This document shows, one piece after another, positions 1-8,643 of a stretch of DNA of 64,000 nucleotides. The stretch lies in contig CAJXNO010000003.1 in the NCBI GenBank assembly GCA_913057205.1, forward strand, positions 1-64,000, given 5' to 3'. The notes under the pieces were generated by a model, which did not search any database, was not told the origin of the DNA, and saw nothing but the letters and a program-made list of their open reading frames with translations. How positions within the stretch are numbered: position 1 is the stretch's first letter; every line of letters begins with the position of its first letter. The stretch comes from an uncultured Flavobacteriales bacterium (GTDB lineage: Bacteria > Bacteroidota > Bacteroidia > Flavobacteriales_G > Salibacteraceae). A program made the position numbers and the translations under genes.

Positions 1-464
1 ATCGTGGCTTGGGAGATGTATCGGTTATGGCCTTCTTTGGTTTGCTTGGGGTGGTGGGCAGCTTTGTTTGCCAGACCAGCAGCTTGCAGGTGGATATTCT
101 GCTTCCTGCCCTCACATTAGGAGCATTCAGTACGGGGGTATTGAACGTCAACAATACCCGTGATCTGGAGGCAGACAAAGCAGCTGGAAAGATCACGCTT
201 GCGGTGCGGATGGGGCCGGAGAAGGCTCGGATCTATCATATAGTGCTCCTGGTGACCGGAATGCTTTCGATGGCGGTGTATGCATTCATCCACTTTGAAT
301 GGGGGGGCGATTGGCTTTTTGCGTTGAGCTACCCCTTGTTCATCCTTAATGCGGTCAAGGTTTGGCAGCATCGAGACCCCAAGAAACTGGATCGGATGTT
401 GAAGCAGTTGGCGCTTTCTACCTTCGTCTTTACTCTATTAGTGGGCATAGGCCTATCGCTCTAA
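1..464 (+). CDS. menA: 1,4-dihydroxy-2-naphthoate polyprenyltransferase, C-terminal part (start outside window)
   Basis: This is the 3' part of an integral membrane prenyltransferase of the UbiA superfamily that makes demethylmenaquinone. The frame is open to the left edge, so the true start lies outside the window. Visible are the sequence RGLGDVSVMAFFG, typical of the MenA loop, and the second Asp-rich motif NNTRDLEADKAAGK, which binds Mg-diphosphate. Several hydrophobic helices follow. MenG/UbiE, the next enzyme of menaquinone synthesis, lies at the other end of the window. Family assignment is secure; only the length is unknown. Confidence 0.9.
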   Translation, partial: RGLGDVSVMAFFGLLGVVGSFVCQTSSLQVDILLPALTLGAFSTGVLNVNNTRDLEADKAAGKITLAVRMGPEKARIYHIVLLVTGMLSMAVYAFIHFEWGGDWLFALSYPLFILNAVKVWQHRDPKKLDRMLKQLALSTFVFTLLVGIGLSL

Positions 465-529
465 GCGTCCGAACAATCATCCATTGCATCCGTTCCATCA
501 TTAGCAGTCTCCGCTTTCAGATAAGCGGG

Positions 530-537
530 TAAATTTG
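530..537 (+). promoter_or_regulatory. -7 box TAAATTTG directly before the lipoprotein start
   Basis: TAAATTTG matches the Bacteroidota -7 consensus TAnnTTTG. It ends 5 bases before the ATG at 543, so a transcript would have almost no leader. No TTG was found at the usual 19-21 base spacing. Confidence 0.4.
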
Positions 538-542
538 ATGTT

Positions 543-1262
543 ATGAGGTACGTAATTCCACTTTTTACAGCATTGGTGCTTACAATTTCGGCGTGTACAC
601 CGGAATCGGAGCCGTTTGACTATCCAGAGGAGAACATCACAGAGCCAACAACGGTCACCCACATGATCCGAAGTATTTCGAACGACGAGGTTTGGGAGGG
701 AGAGAACACGGAGAGTGGATGCATCGGCAGTGGGAATACAATAGACTTTGCGCTCTATGACGTTACTCCAAGTAGAGGTTTTGCCACCTTGCACTTGAAG
801 CCAGACTCCAGCATCTGTGATCTTTATGCGGCCTTGTCGAATTCCTTCGATCAAGATGAGATTGCTTCAGACTATTGGAAGAACTGGAAAATGGAGTTCA
901 CCTTCAGTGAATTGCGTGTAGCACAAGAAGCCGAAATCCGCATGAACCTCCGATACCGAAATGTTGCTCTTGACCTTGACATTGCGCCACACCTCAGGCA
1001 AATCTTGGAGCTGGATACCAGCACGGTGGATGCAGAAGGAACCCTGACCTTGAACATCGATGAAGACTTCAGTGAGTTTCAATTGAACGGCATCACCTTC
1101 GATCCGGATTTCTCTGATGGCAGCGGAAATTCCTTCGAACGCAATGAGCTTCAGATGGAACCTGGATTCAAGATCGGTCTTCGCGCTTCAGGCATTGAAG
1201 ATCAAACTTTGATGGTGTTCAACTTTCTCCGGATCACCAGTTTTGGAATTCCAGAAGAGTAA
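543..1262 (+). CDS. Predicted lipoprotein of unknown function
   Basis: A 239-residue protein with a signal peptide ending in a lipobox (LTISAC, Cys18), so it is probably anchored in the inner or outer membrane facing the periplasm. The rest is acidic and beta-rich, with two further cysteines in the first half (GCIGSG and SSICDL) that could form a disulfide. I do not recognise the family. The gene stands alone between menA and rarA and has a -7 box abutting its start codon. Its 3' end lies 49 bases before the rarA start. Being a lipoprotein is well supported; its function is not known. Confidence 0.75.
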   Translation: MRYVIPLFTALVLTISACTPESEPFDYPEENITEPTTVTHMIRSISNDEVWEGENTESGCIGSGNTIDFALYDVTPSRGFATLHLKPDSSICDLYAALSNSFDQDEIASDYWKNWKMEFTFSELRVAQEAEIRMNLRYRNVALDLDIAPHLRQILELDTSTVDAEGTLTLNIDEDFSEFQLNGITFDPDFSDGSGNSFERNELQMEPGFKIGLRASGIEDQTLMVFNFLRITSFGIPEE

Positions 1263-1295
1263 GCCTGCAGCAAAAGAATCCAAGCGTGTTCTGTG

Positions 1296-1303
1296 TAGCT
1301 TTG
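1296..1303 (+). promoter_or_regulatory. -7 box TAGCTTTG before rarA
   Basis: A TAnnTTTG match 8 bases before the ATG at 1312. It favours that start over the upstream in-frame ATG at 1243, which overlaps the lipoprotein gene. No clear -33 element. Confidence 0.35.
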
Positions 1304-1311
1304 CGCAGTAC

Positions 1312-2595
1312 ATGCAGACCCCAGACACACCGTTGGCGGAGCGCTTGCGCCCGAAGAACCTCGATGAATACATCGGCCAGGATGCCATTGTAGGCAAGGA
1401 CGGTCCGATCCGCTTATCGATTAGGGCAGGTTCCATGCCCTCGATCATCTTTTGGGGACCTCCGGGAGTGGGTAAGACCACCCTTGCGCAGATCCTTGCA
1501 GATGAATTGGAGCGACCCATGTTCTCCCTGAGTGCGATCAACAGTGGCGTTAAAGACGTGCGAGAGGTCATTGAGCGAGCCTCTCGAAAGGACCTCATGA
1601 GCACCACAAAGCCCATCCTTTTCATTGACGAGATCCACCGCTTCAGCAAGAGTCAACAAGACAGCCTGTTGGGTGCCGTAGAGAAAGGCGTGGTGACCCT
1701 CATCGGCGCCACTACGGAGAATCCCTCGTTTGAAGTCATCCCAGCGCTGCTCTCCCGTTGTCAAGTGTATGTTCTGGAAGCTTTCGGCAAGGAAGAGTTG
1801 GACCTGCTGTTAGACCGTGCATTGGCCCAAGATGAGTGGTTGCAAGGTTTGGGACTCGAGATCAAAGAGCGAACGACCTTATTTCAATTGAGCGGCGGTG
1901 ATGGACGTAAGATGTTGAATACATTGGAGTTGGTGGCGCAGTCAGCCACGGCCGATGGAAAGCCGATTACCGACGACTTCGTAAAGCGCGTGGTGAAACA
2001 GAAGCTCTCTCGCTATGACAAGACCGGAGAACAACACTACGACATTGTTTCTGCCTTCATTAAAAGCATTCGAGGCAGCGATCCCAACGGGGCGGTATAT
2101 TGGTTAGCACGTATGATCGAGGGGGGAGAAGACCCTTTATTTATCGCGCGTAGGTTACTGATCTCAGCGAGTGAAGACATCGGTTTGGCGAATCCAACCG
2201 CCTTGGTCATTGCCAACAACTGCTACCAAGCAGTGCATTCAATAGGCTATCCAGAATGCAGCATTGTGCTTTCACAAGCTACCGTCTATTTGGCTACTTC
2301 CCCTAAGAGTAGCGCGAGCTATGAGGCCATCAATAAGGCCATGGAGGAAGTGCGCAACAGTGGTGACCTCAGCGTACCGCTTCACCTTAGAAATGCGCCC
2401 ACCAAGTTGATGAAGTCCCTGGGATATGGCGCTGACTATAAGTATTCGCATGCCTATAATGGCAACTTTGTGGATCAAGACTTCCTACCAGAAGAACTGA
2501 AAGACGTTAAGTTCTATGAGCCGTCCAAGAACCAACGCGAAGAAAGCATTCGATCCTTCCTGCAATCCAAGTGGAAGGACCGATACAAGTACTAG
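1312..2595 (+). CDS. rarA: Replication-associated recombination protein A (AAA+ ATPase)
   Basis: A 427-residue AAA+ clamp-loader-like ATPase of the RarA/MgsA/WRNIP1 family, which acts at stalled replication forks with SSB and RecA. Visible are the N-terminal PLAERLRPKNLDEYIGQ, Walker A GPPGVGKTT, Walker B LFIDEIHRF, sensor 1 IGATTENPSF, the arginine-finger region LLSRC, and the C-terminal tetramerisation domain (DPNGAVYWLARMIEGGEDP). The reading frame extends upstream to an ATG at 1243 inside the lipoprotein gene. I chose the ATG at 1312 because family members begin shortly before PLAERLRP and a -7 box lies just upstream. Confidence 0.95.
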   Translation: MQTPDTPLAERLRPKNLDEYIGQDAIVGKDGPIRLSIRAGSMPSIIFWGPPGVGKTTLAQILADELERPMFSLSAINSGVKDVREVIERASRKDLMSTTKPILFIDEIHRFSKSQQDSLLGAVEKGVVTLIGATTENPSFEVIPALLSRCQVYVLEAFGKEELDLLLDRALAQDEWLQGLGLEIKERTTLFQLSGGDGRKMLNTLELVAQSATADGKPITDDFVKRVVKQKLSRYDKTGEQHYDIVSAFIKSIRGSDPNGAVYWLARMIEGGEDPLFIARRLLISASEDIGLANPTALVIANNCYQAVHSIGYPECSIVLSQATVYLATSPKSSASYEAINKAMEEVRNSGDLSVPLHLRNAPTKLMKSLGYGADYKYSHAYNGNFVDQDFLPEELKDVKFYEPSKNQREESIRSFLQSKWKDRYKY

Positions 2596-2659
2596 CCTTC
2601 ATCCACGCTTTCCCGTTTATCCCATTTCAGTAACCGCTGGTCATTTTTTGTCTCTTATG

Positions 2660-2678
2660 TGATATTAAAATAATATCA
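2660..2678. promoter_or_regulatory. Perfect inverted repeat, candidate operator of the SPFH/Arc operon
   Basis: TGATATTA-AAA-TAATATCA is a perfect 8-base inverted repeat with a 3-base centre, 27 bases before the first ATG of the operon. The third gene of the operon encodes an Arc-type ribbon-helix-helix protein, a family that commonly binds such AT-rich palindromes and represses its own operon. The pairing is inference from position. Confidence 0.5.
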
Positions 2679-2705
2679 TCGTAGTGTAATAATAAATCAT
2701 TGACT

Positions 2706-3563
2706 ATGAAAGAAGAACACACCGTAAAGACAGCGAATGGCTACTTGATGCTGCTCCTTCTTTTCGCGCTGCTTGCCGCGACCGTTGCAGGCTTTGTATT
2801 GAAACTCTTGCCTGTAGGAATCGGGTTGGTCTTGGTATCACTTCTCCTATTGCCCGGATTTTTCTTTATCAATCCAAACGGCTCCATGGTGCTTACCTTG
2901 TTTGGCGACTACAAGGGCACGGTTAAGGCCAATGGTTTCTTTTGGGCGAATCCTTTTTATACGAAGAAGCGCATCTCCCTTCGTGCTAGAAACTTTGATA
3001 GTGAGCGTGTGAAGGTGAACGACAAGCTCGGTAACCCGATTATGATCTCTGTGATCTTGGTATGGCGGGTAAAGAACACGTTCAAGGCTGCTTTTGAGGT
3101 AGACAACTTTGAGAACTTCGTACGAGTGCAGACCGATGCGGCAGTGCGCAAAATGGCTGGGTCTTACCCTTATGATGACTGGGAAGACAGCGAAGACTAC
3201 AAGATCACCTTACGTTCGGGGGTGAACGAGGTGAACGATGCACTGGAGAACGAATTAGCAGAGCGACTGGAGATTGCTGGGATCGAGGTACTGGAAGCGC
3301 GCATCGGCTACTTGGCGTATGCAGAAGAGATCGCCAGTGCGATGTTGAAACGCCAGCAGGCCACAGCCATCATCGCAGCGCGAGAGAAGATCGTTGAAGG
3401 AGCCGTTGGTATGGTAGACAATGCCTTGAAATCACTGAAAGATGGTAACATCGTTGAGTTTGATGATGACAAGAAGGCGACCATGGTCAGCAACCTGATG
3501 GTGGTGCTTTGCTCAGATAAAGAAGTAACCCCGATCGTGAACACGGGATCATTGTACCAATAA
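2706..3563 (+). CDS. SPFH/Band 7 domain membrane protein
   Basis: A 285-residue protein of the stomatin/prohibitin/flotillin (SPFH) superfamily. Two adjacent hydrophobic segments lie at about residues 10-55 (YLMLLLLFALLAATVAGFVL and the following GIGLVLVSLLLLPGFFF). The SPFH domain then covers about 65-240, with a typical coiled region AMLKRQQATAIIAAREKIVEGA. Such proteins form membrane-attached rings or scaffolds. The ATG at 2706 is preferred over an in-frame TTG at 2700. It is the first of three closely spaced genes ending with an Arc-type regulator, so the operon is probably autoregulated. The physiological role is unknown. Confidence 0.88.
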   Translation: MKEEHTVKTANGYLMLLLLFALLAATVAGFVLKLLPVGIGLVLVSLLLLPGFFFINPNGSMVLTLFGDYKGTVKANGFFWANPFYTKKRISLRARNFDSERVKVNDKLGNPIMISVILVWRVKNTFKAAFEVDNFENFVRVQTDAAVRKMAGSYPYDDWEDSEDYKITLRSGVNEVNDALENELAERLEIAGIEVLEARIGYLAYAEEIASAMLKRQQATAIIAAREKIVEGAVGMVDNALKSLKDGNIVEFDDDKKATMVSNLMVVLCSDKEVTPIVNTGSLYQ

Positions 3564-3579
3564 GGAAAATAGAAGAGAG

Positions 3580-3732
3580 ATGGGACGATATAAGATAGTA
3601 TCCAAAGGGGTGTTCGAACGCACCTCGAAGTTTGAAGAGAGGTTGAATCAGATGGCAGCAGAAGGATGGAGGGTAGTATCCTCCAGCACCGAAAGCGGTG
3701 TGATCTACGTCATCATGGAGCGAGACCGGTAG
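3580..3732 (+). CDS. Small DUF4177-like protein (50 residues)
   Basis: A 50-residue protein beginning MGRYKIVSKGVFE. The pattern of a strand, a helix (FEERLNQMAAEGWRVV) and a final strand (SGVIYVIMERD) resembles the DUF4177 fold, in which a short alpha/beta unit carries the motif LNxxxxxGWxvv. It lies 16 bases after the SPFH gene and 4 bases before the Arc-type gene. Read by eye from the nucleotide sequence. Function unknown. Confidence 0.7.
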   Translation: MGRYKIVSKGVFERTSKFEERLNQMAAEGWRVVSSSTESGVIYVIMERDR

Positions 3733-3736
3733 GCCT

Positions 3737-3898
3737 ATGGCGAAGAAAAAGGCATTTGCGCTTCGTGTAGACGAAGCAACAATGAAGGCGATCGAGCGCT
3801 GGGCGAACGATGAGTTCAGGTCAGTGAATGGGCAGATCGAGTGGATGCTCCACCAGCAACTCAAGGCATCAAAGCGACTACCCAAGAAGGATGAGTAG
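3737..3898 (+). CDS. Arc-type ribbon-helix-helix DNA-binding protein (53 residues)
   Basis: A 53-residue basic protein. KKKAFALRVDEATMKAIERW gives the beta-strand (FALRV) and first helix of an Arc/MetJ ribbon-helix-helix fold. FRSVNGQIEWMLHQQL gives the second helix with the conserved 'SxNgqIexmL' pattern. Such proteins bind palindromic operators as dimers of dimers. It closes the SPFH operon and is followed by a strong terminator. It is a candidate repressor of its own operon through the inverted repeat at 2660-2678. No toxin gene is adjacent, so I do not call a toxin-antitoxin pair. Confidence 0.75.
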   Translation: MAKKKAFALRVDEATMKAIERWANDEFRSVNGQIEWMLHQQLKASKRLPKKDE

Positions 3899-3901
3899 GG
3901 C

Positions 3902-3934
3902 AAAAAAAAAGCGACCCCTCGAGGTCGCTTTTTA
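3902..3934. terminator. Bidirectional intrinsic terminator
   Basis: A run of nine A, the stem GCGACC/GGTCGC with loop CCTCGA, then five T. It serves both the SPFH operon (plus) and rpmH (minus), which converge here. Confidence 0.85.
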
Positions 3935-3949
3935 TATTGTTGATAGCAC

Positions 3950-4108
3950 TTATTTCTTGAACGGCATTTCGTCAGAGACCGTTAAGCGCTTTCTGCCTTT
4001 TGCACGGCGACGCGCCAATACTTTGCGTCCGTTCTTCGAGCTCATGCGCTCGCGGAAACCATGCTTATTCTTTCTCTTGCGTACCGAAGGTTGAAATGTG
4101 CGTTTCAT
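3950..4108 (-). CDS. rpmH: 50S ribosomal protein L34
   Basis: A 52-residue, very basic protein starting [19 protein letters not shown], with the signature RTFQPSxRKRxxxHGFRxRM and the end [18 protein letters not shown]. It is a large-subunit ribosomal protein located near the base of the ribosome. The gene has its own strong promoter (4132-4161) and shares an initial leader sequence with rpsO at 54.6 kb. It does not sit beside rnpA or dnaA here. Confidence 0.95.
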   Translation of the reverse strand: MKRTFQPSVRKRKNKHGFRERMSSKNGRKVLARRRAKGRKRLTVSDEMPFKK

Positions 4109-4131
4109 TGTTTTTACTTCTAAAAGGGGCG

Positions 4132-4161
4132 CAAAGGTAATGTTCTCTTTTTAAGATTCAA
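4132..4161 (-). promoter_or_regulatory. rpmH promoter, TTG-N19-TACCTTTG
   Basis: On the minus strand, TTG (4161-4159), a 19-base spacer and TACCTTTG (4139-4132) form an excellent Bacteroidota sigma-A promoter. It is followed by GCGCCCCTTTTAGAA, which also follows the rpsO promoter. Confidence 0.8.
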
Positions 4162-4166
4162 CCTTT

Positions 4167-7100
4167 TTACCTGATTTCTTTAATAAATGAAATACCGATG
4201 CGTTCATCGCCTCGCTGCACACTCAGGTGGTACACTCCGGCGCTCAAGTGCGCAATGTTCAAGCTGAGTTCAGTTTGGTTACCGATGAAGTGTTCCTCCA
4301 TCAGCAACTGCTTGCCTTGCATATCATATACCGTGAAGGTTGCATCGCCGCTTACCGGTACGTTCGTCATCCTGAGGTTGAGCACATCGCGCGCTGGAGA
4401 AGGATAGGCGCGCATGGTGAAATAGGCTTCTCCTTCCAGACCTGCAATGATGAACGGATCCGACCAATCGCTCCAGCATCCACCCTCGAAGATTCGAACG
4501 CGGTAATTGCCATCTCCTTGTTTCGGGAAACGGTTATTCGCTATGATGGCAGTGGTGTCGTCATGGTACCATCGATACAGATCAGCGGGGAACATGCATT
4601 GCAAGCTATCCATGATCAATTGAATCGTTGGTGTTGGCGGCAAGGGAAGCACAGTCATGGTAAGTCCGTTTGAGTAGCTTTCGCAACCGTTCTCATCCAC
4701 GATCTCTACCACAATGGAATCGCCATCGATCAATTGATCGGTGGTCCATGTGTTCACGCTGTCTTCTTGTTGTAATACTCCTTGGAGCAGGAATCCATGC
4801 TGAACGATGAGGTTTCCATTGTTGGTGAAGACCACGGTATCGCCATCACAGATCTCTAGGTCACTTTCTGATGAAGTAAGTACAGAGGTCGGTGAATCAT
4901 GAAGGTGAAGGGTGAGTGTGTCTGTAGACATGCATCCTTGGCTATCGGTAACGGTTACTTCGATCAGGTCTCCATCTTGCGGTGCAACAATCATAGCCGT
5001 GTCTTCATATCCTTGTTGGAAGAGGATGTTGTTTCTTTTAAAGTGATAGAAATCCATCCCCGCTGGGGCGTAAACAAAAGCTGTATCCTCAGGGCAATAG
5101 GTGTTGTTCAAAGCGGTAGACGCAAGGGTAGCATCTGGATTATCCACCACGATGTAGCTCGTTTTGGTGGTGTTGTCGTTTCCATAGGCATTTCCCGCTT
5201 GTAAGGTCACGGTGTACACACCATTGGCATTGAAGGCAACTTGAGGGTTCTGACTGCCCGCATTGCTACCAGCTACGTAGTTGAAGGTATTTGGTGTGAT
5301 GGTCCAAGTCCACGAAGTAGGGGATTGAGTTGAAGCATCCATGAGTCCAACGCTTTGACCGATGCATGGGGTGGTGTCATTTGCGGTGAAATCAGCTTCA
5401 GGCGCGGCCGTAAGGGATATACCGTCAATCGCCATATCAGCTTGCCACTCTGCTCCAGTGGTGCCGATGAAGCGAAGCTTTACGTTCTCACCAACGTAGG
5501 CGCTGAGATCAATAGAGTCAAGCTGCCAGGCACTGCCCTGCACACCTGTGATCGTATTGATGTTGGTCCAGGTTCCGTTGGATAATATCTCAAGTTCTAA
5601 GCTCTGCATCCATGCTGCCCAGCCTTCTCTGTGGTAGGCGAACTTGATCTCTGGAGCATTGAGCTGATCCAGTGAGATGCATGGACTCTCTAAATACGCT
5701 TCTTGAAGCAGGCACCACGACGATTCGATGTACATATAGTTCCCCGTGCTCGTGCCAGGGTCGAAGTCTACCGAAGGTCCGGTACCACCTGATGGCGTGC
5801 CACCAAAGTCAGTTCGCCAATCCGTATCGTCAATGGTGTTGCTGATATTCACCCAATCATAGCTGTTGCAGAAGGTTTCGCAACCACCTGTACTGCACGG
5901 ATTGTTGTCTTCAAAGTCTTCATAAAACGGGAGGCTGATACCACCCGAAACTTCGATGGCATCCAAAATGGTGACTGAATCCGACCCATTCACATTCTCT
6001 ACGTATAGACTCACATCGTAACTGCCAATGTCATTCATCACCACTTGTGCAATGCTTGAATTGGCATTCGTTCCGTTCACGAAACTGACGTTTGCAGCTG
6101 GTGTGATGGTCCAGTGTAAAGAATCAACCCCATAAGCACTGTTGTTGGAGAGGGTGATGGTATCTGGCGTACAGATGTCTGTGCTATCCATGCTGATATC
6201 CATGAATGCTAAGGGTTGGTTGGTTCCAGGGTCATAAAGATCACTTTCCCAAAGTCCACGACCGTACGTAGCTGCTCGCAACCTACTGCCTGTCCAGTTG
6301 CCGGCTTCATGGTAGATTTCAAGTTCTGTTACTTCAGCGCTGCTAGGGAAACCATCATTGAACGGGATCCAGTTACTCAGGCTATCGTCGGTGTAATAGA
6401 TGCCCACGTCCGTACCGATGTACAAGCCACCGGCGCTGTAAGGGTCAGCCACCATGCAGTTCTTGCTCACGCCCGGTAGGTTGCCTGTGATGTTTGTCCA
6501 GCTGGTTCCGTTGTTCGCAGAAGCATAGACTTGATTGCTTCGGATGATCCATACGGTATTGCTGTCAAAAGGAGAGGTCTCGACATCTGCGATATGAGCA
6601 CCGCCTGGAAGAAAGCCAGTCAGATCGGTCCAAGTAGGGGTTGCCGCCTGAACGTTATCGGAACGAAACAAACGGTTATCCGATCGCACCGCATAGAGTT
6701 GGTTTGCGTTGAGTTTAGCCAAACGAAGTTGACGCATGTTGGTATTGTTGGAACCGGCTAAGCTGTTACTGATCGCCTCAAAAGTGGGTGAGCCAGCATA
6801 GGCATCCGTAGTTCGCCAAACATTCTTGTATCCGATGTACATGGTCTGCGGATTGCTGGGATCTACAATATATGGGGTAACCCATGCACCACTTTCCGAG
6901 ATCACATTCGTGTTTGCGAATCCTCCAAAGCTCACACCATTGTCAAAGGAGCGTGCGATGTTTCCAAAGTACACAGAGGCGTACATGATGTCATCGTTTG
7001 AAGGGTCGATGATGCATTCCATTCCATCCCCGCCACGTTCGGTACGGAAGATGTTTGCATCCCAAAGTGCGGAACCGTTGTCTTGGTAACCGTTGAATAC

Positions 7101-8555
7101 CAATTCATTGGTATTCGCGCTTACACCAATGCGGTAGATCTGAGCGATGCCCAAGCTGTCAGAAATCTCTGGCCAGGTAGTGCCACCATCTTCCGTGTAG
7201 TAGAGTCCACCATCGTTGCAATTGTACAGTCGACCATCCAATGGAGAATACTCAAACCAGTGGTGATCGGCATGCACAGATGCTGCTGTTGCGCTACCTA
7301 CCCAGTGTGCGGCACAATCCCATGTAACCCCACCATCGGTGGATTTATGGATGTTCACTCCACCGACATAAACCACGTTCTCATCGTTCGGGTCTGCGGC
7401 GATGCACAGGTCATACCACCCTTGTCCGCCGCCACCTGTAGCAGGTGGATTTTCATTCCAGGTCAACAGGTTAGGAGTTGTTGACTGTGTCGTAAAACTG
7501 GTGCCGCCATTGGTCGACTTGAACACTCCTCCATATGCGGAACTGATGGATCGTAGCAGGTAAACGACCTCCGGGTTGTCTTCGGTAACCGCAATCGCGT
7601 AGCGCTGAGCTGAAGATGGCAATCCAGCAGTGATCATGGTCCAGCTGTCGCCACCATCGGTGCTTCTCCAAAAATTAGCGCCACTGGAAGTTTCTGTAGC
7701 GTACACGGTATCTGCGCTTCCTGGCTTGTAGCGCATGTCTTTGAAGTTGGCATTTGGACTTTCTTGTGTCCAAGAGCTACCACCATTGGTAGATCGATAA
7801 ACACCACCAGAAGTTGCTGCAAGAATGTGATCAGGGTTGGTCGGATGCATGAGCATTTGTCCGACCGAACGGTTACCCATGCCCGTATTGGAAACGAACC
7901 ACGTCTCACCACCATCCAATGATTTGTACACGCCAAGTCCAGGAGCATCATTGGCGTCCCGGTCACCCGTTCCTATGTAGATGATGTCTGGGTTGTTGTA
8001 GTTCACCAAAATGCTAGAAACACCAAGGGTCGGCAGTCCGTCGGTGGTGGTTTGCCAAGAGCTGCCGTAGTTATCGGTTTTCCAGAAGCCACCGGATGGA
8101 GAACCCACGTACATCACGTTCGTATCTGTGGGGTGGAAGGCGATGTAATTCAATCGTCCATTTCCATTGGGTTGGCCTGTGCCGTTTTGTGGCTTGAACC
8201 GCGGACCTACTTCTTCCCAATCGCCGTTGACACTCTCTGTGCCTTGCATACTTTGGTTGTAGGCGATCTCCCATTCGGTGTAGGCGTTAATGGTAGCGTC
8301 AGGAGCGGGTAGGTTGCCGTTCTCATCGATGCGTTGTCCCCAGAACCATTCCCATCGCTTAAATATCTTCCATCCGTCGCCTCGGCTGCGTTCACGGTCT
8401 TCCCAATAGCGCTCAAAGGCACGCTGTGTTTCATAGAAGTTGGCATCGGGATCTTGCATCATGTCGATCCATACCGGAACCTGAGCGGTATCTACGGATT
8501 GACTGTTAGCAAGAAACGGAAGTATCAGTAATAGTGAGAGTAGGGAGTATTTCAT
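4167..8555 (-). CDS. Very large secreted BNR/VPS10-like beta-propeller protein with T9SS type A sorting domain
   Basis: A 1462-residue secreted protein. A signal peptide (about 1-18, ending FLANSQ) is followed by a sialidase/VPS10-like propeller region (about 110-770). This has at least eight Asp-box-like repeats such as KSLDGGETW, RSTNGGSSW, RSTDGGDSW, KSTDGGVTW and YTEDGGTTW. Next come a PKD-like segment (about 785-880), a jelly-roll adhesin-type domain starting PFYEDFED (about 885-1045), another PKD/Ig-like region, and a C-terminal sorting domain (YPSPARDVLNLRM to the end). It is exported by Sec and then by the type IX system. Substrate is unknown; adhesion or glycan or peptide binding is likely. 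A -7 box lies 4 bases before the start codon. Confidence 0.88.
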   Translation of the reverse strand: MKYSLLSLLLILPFLANSQSVDTAQVPVWIDMMQDPDANFYETQRAFERYWEDRERSRGDGWKIFKRWEWFWGQRIDENGNLPAPDATINAYTEWEIAYNQSMQGTESVNGDWEEVGPRFKPQNGTGQPNGNGRLNYIAFHPTDTNVMYVGSPSGGFWKTDNYGSSWQTTTDGLPTLGVSSILVNYNNPDIIYIGTGDRDANDAPGLGVYKSLDGGETWFVSNTGMGNRSVGQMLMHPTNPDHILAATSGGVYRSTNGGSSWTQESPNANFKDMRYKPGSADTVYATETSSGANFWRSTDGGDSWTMITAGLPSSAQRYAIAVTEDNPEVVYLLRSISSAYGGVFKSTNGGTSFTTQSTTPNLLTWNENPPATGGGGQGWYDLCIAADPNDENVVYVGGVNIHKSTDGGVTWDCAAHWVGSATAASVHADHHWFEYSPLDGRLYNCNDGGLYYTEDGGTTWPEISDSLGIAQIYRIGVSANTNELVFNGYQDNGSALWDANIFRTERGGDGMECIIDPSNDDIMYASVYFGNIARSFDNGVSFGGFANTNVISESGAWVTPYIVDPSNPQTMYIGYKNVWRTTDAYAGSPTFEAISNSLAGSNNTNMRQLRLAKLNANQLYAVRSDNRLFRSDNVQAATPTWTDLTGFLPGGAHIADVETSPFDSNTVWIIRSNQVYASANNGTSWTNITGNLPGVSKNCMVADPYSAGGLYIGTDVGIYYTDDSLSNWIPFNDGFPSSAEVTELEIYHEAGNWTGSRLRAATYGRGLWESDLYDPGTNQPLAFMDISMDSTDICTPDTITLSNNSAYGVDSLHWTITPAANVSFVNGTNANSSIAQVVMNDIGSYDVSLYVENVNGSDSVTILDAIEVSGGISLPFYEDFEDNNPCSTGGCETFCNSYDWVNISNTIDDTDWRTDFGGTPSGGTGPSVDFDPGTSTGNYMYIESSWCLLQEAYLESPCISLDQLNAPEIKFAYHREGWAAWMQSLELEILSNGTWTNINTITGVQGSAWQLDSIDLSAYVGENVKLRFIGTTGAEWQADMAIDGISLTAAPEADFTANDTTPCIGQSVGLMDASTQSPTSWTWTITPNTFNYVAGSNAGSQNPQVAFNANGVYTVTLQAGNAYGNDNTTKTSYIVVDNPDATLASTALNNTYCPEDTAFVYAPAGMDFYHFKRNNILFQQGYEDTAMIVAPQDGDLIEVTVTDSQGCMSTDTLTLHLHDSPTSVLTSSESDLEICDGDTVVFTNNGNLIVQHGFLLQGVLQQEDSVNTWTTDQLIDGDSIVVEIVDENGCESYSNGLTMTVLPLPPTPTIQLIMDSLQCMFPADLYRWYHDDTTAIIANNRFPKQGDGNYRVRIFEGGCWSDWSDPFIIAGLEGEAYFTMRAYPSPARDVLNLRMTNVPVSGDATFTVYDMQGKQLLMEEHFIGNQTELSLNIAHLSAGVYHLSVQRGDERIGISFIKEIR

Positions 8556-8559
8556 AGTT

Positions 8560-8567
8560 CAAAAATA
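8560..8567 (-). promoter_or_regulatory. -7 box TATTTTTG before the giant propeller gene
   Basis: A TAnnTTTG match on the minus strand, separated by 4 bases from the ATG at 8555, just downstream of the terminator of the preceding gene. No good -33 was seen. Confidence 0.35.
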
Positions 8568-8591
8568 GGGACACACCACAGTTCACCACAT

Positions 8592-8619
8592 AAAAAAAGG
8601 CCCTCACAAGAGGACCTTT
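8592..8619 (-). terminator. Intrinsic terminator of the HNH gene
   Basis: On the minus strand AAAGGTCCTC-TTGT-GAGGGCCTTT followed by a T run. It separates the HNH gene from the large secreted protein gene. Confidence 0.75.
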
Positions 8620-8643
8620 GACTTAACTATTATATGGCTTCAC

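Noticed and set aside
3737-3898. Arc-type gene as antitoxin of a toxin-antitoxin pair
   Set aside because: The neighbours are an SPFH protein and a DUF4177-like protein, neither a known toxin.
4198-8531. Several open frames on the plus strand inside the large propeller gene
   Set aside because: They are opposite-strand shadows of a continuous 1462-codon gene with clear domains.
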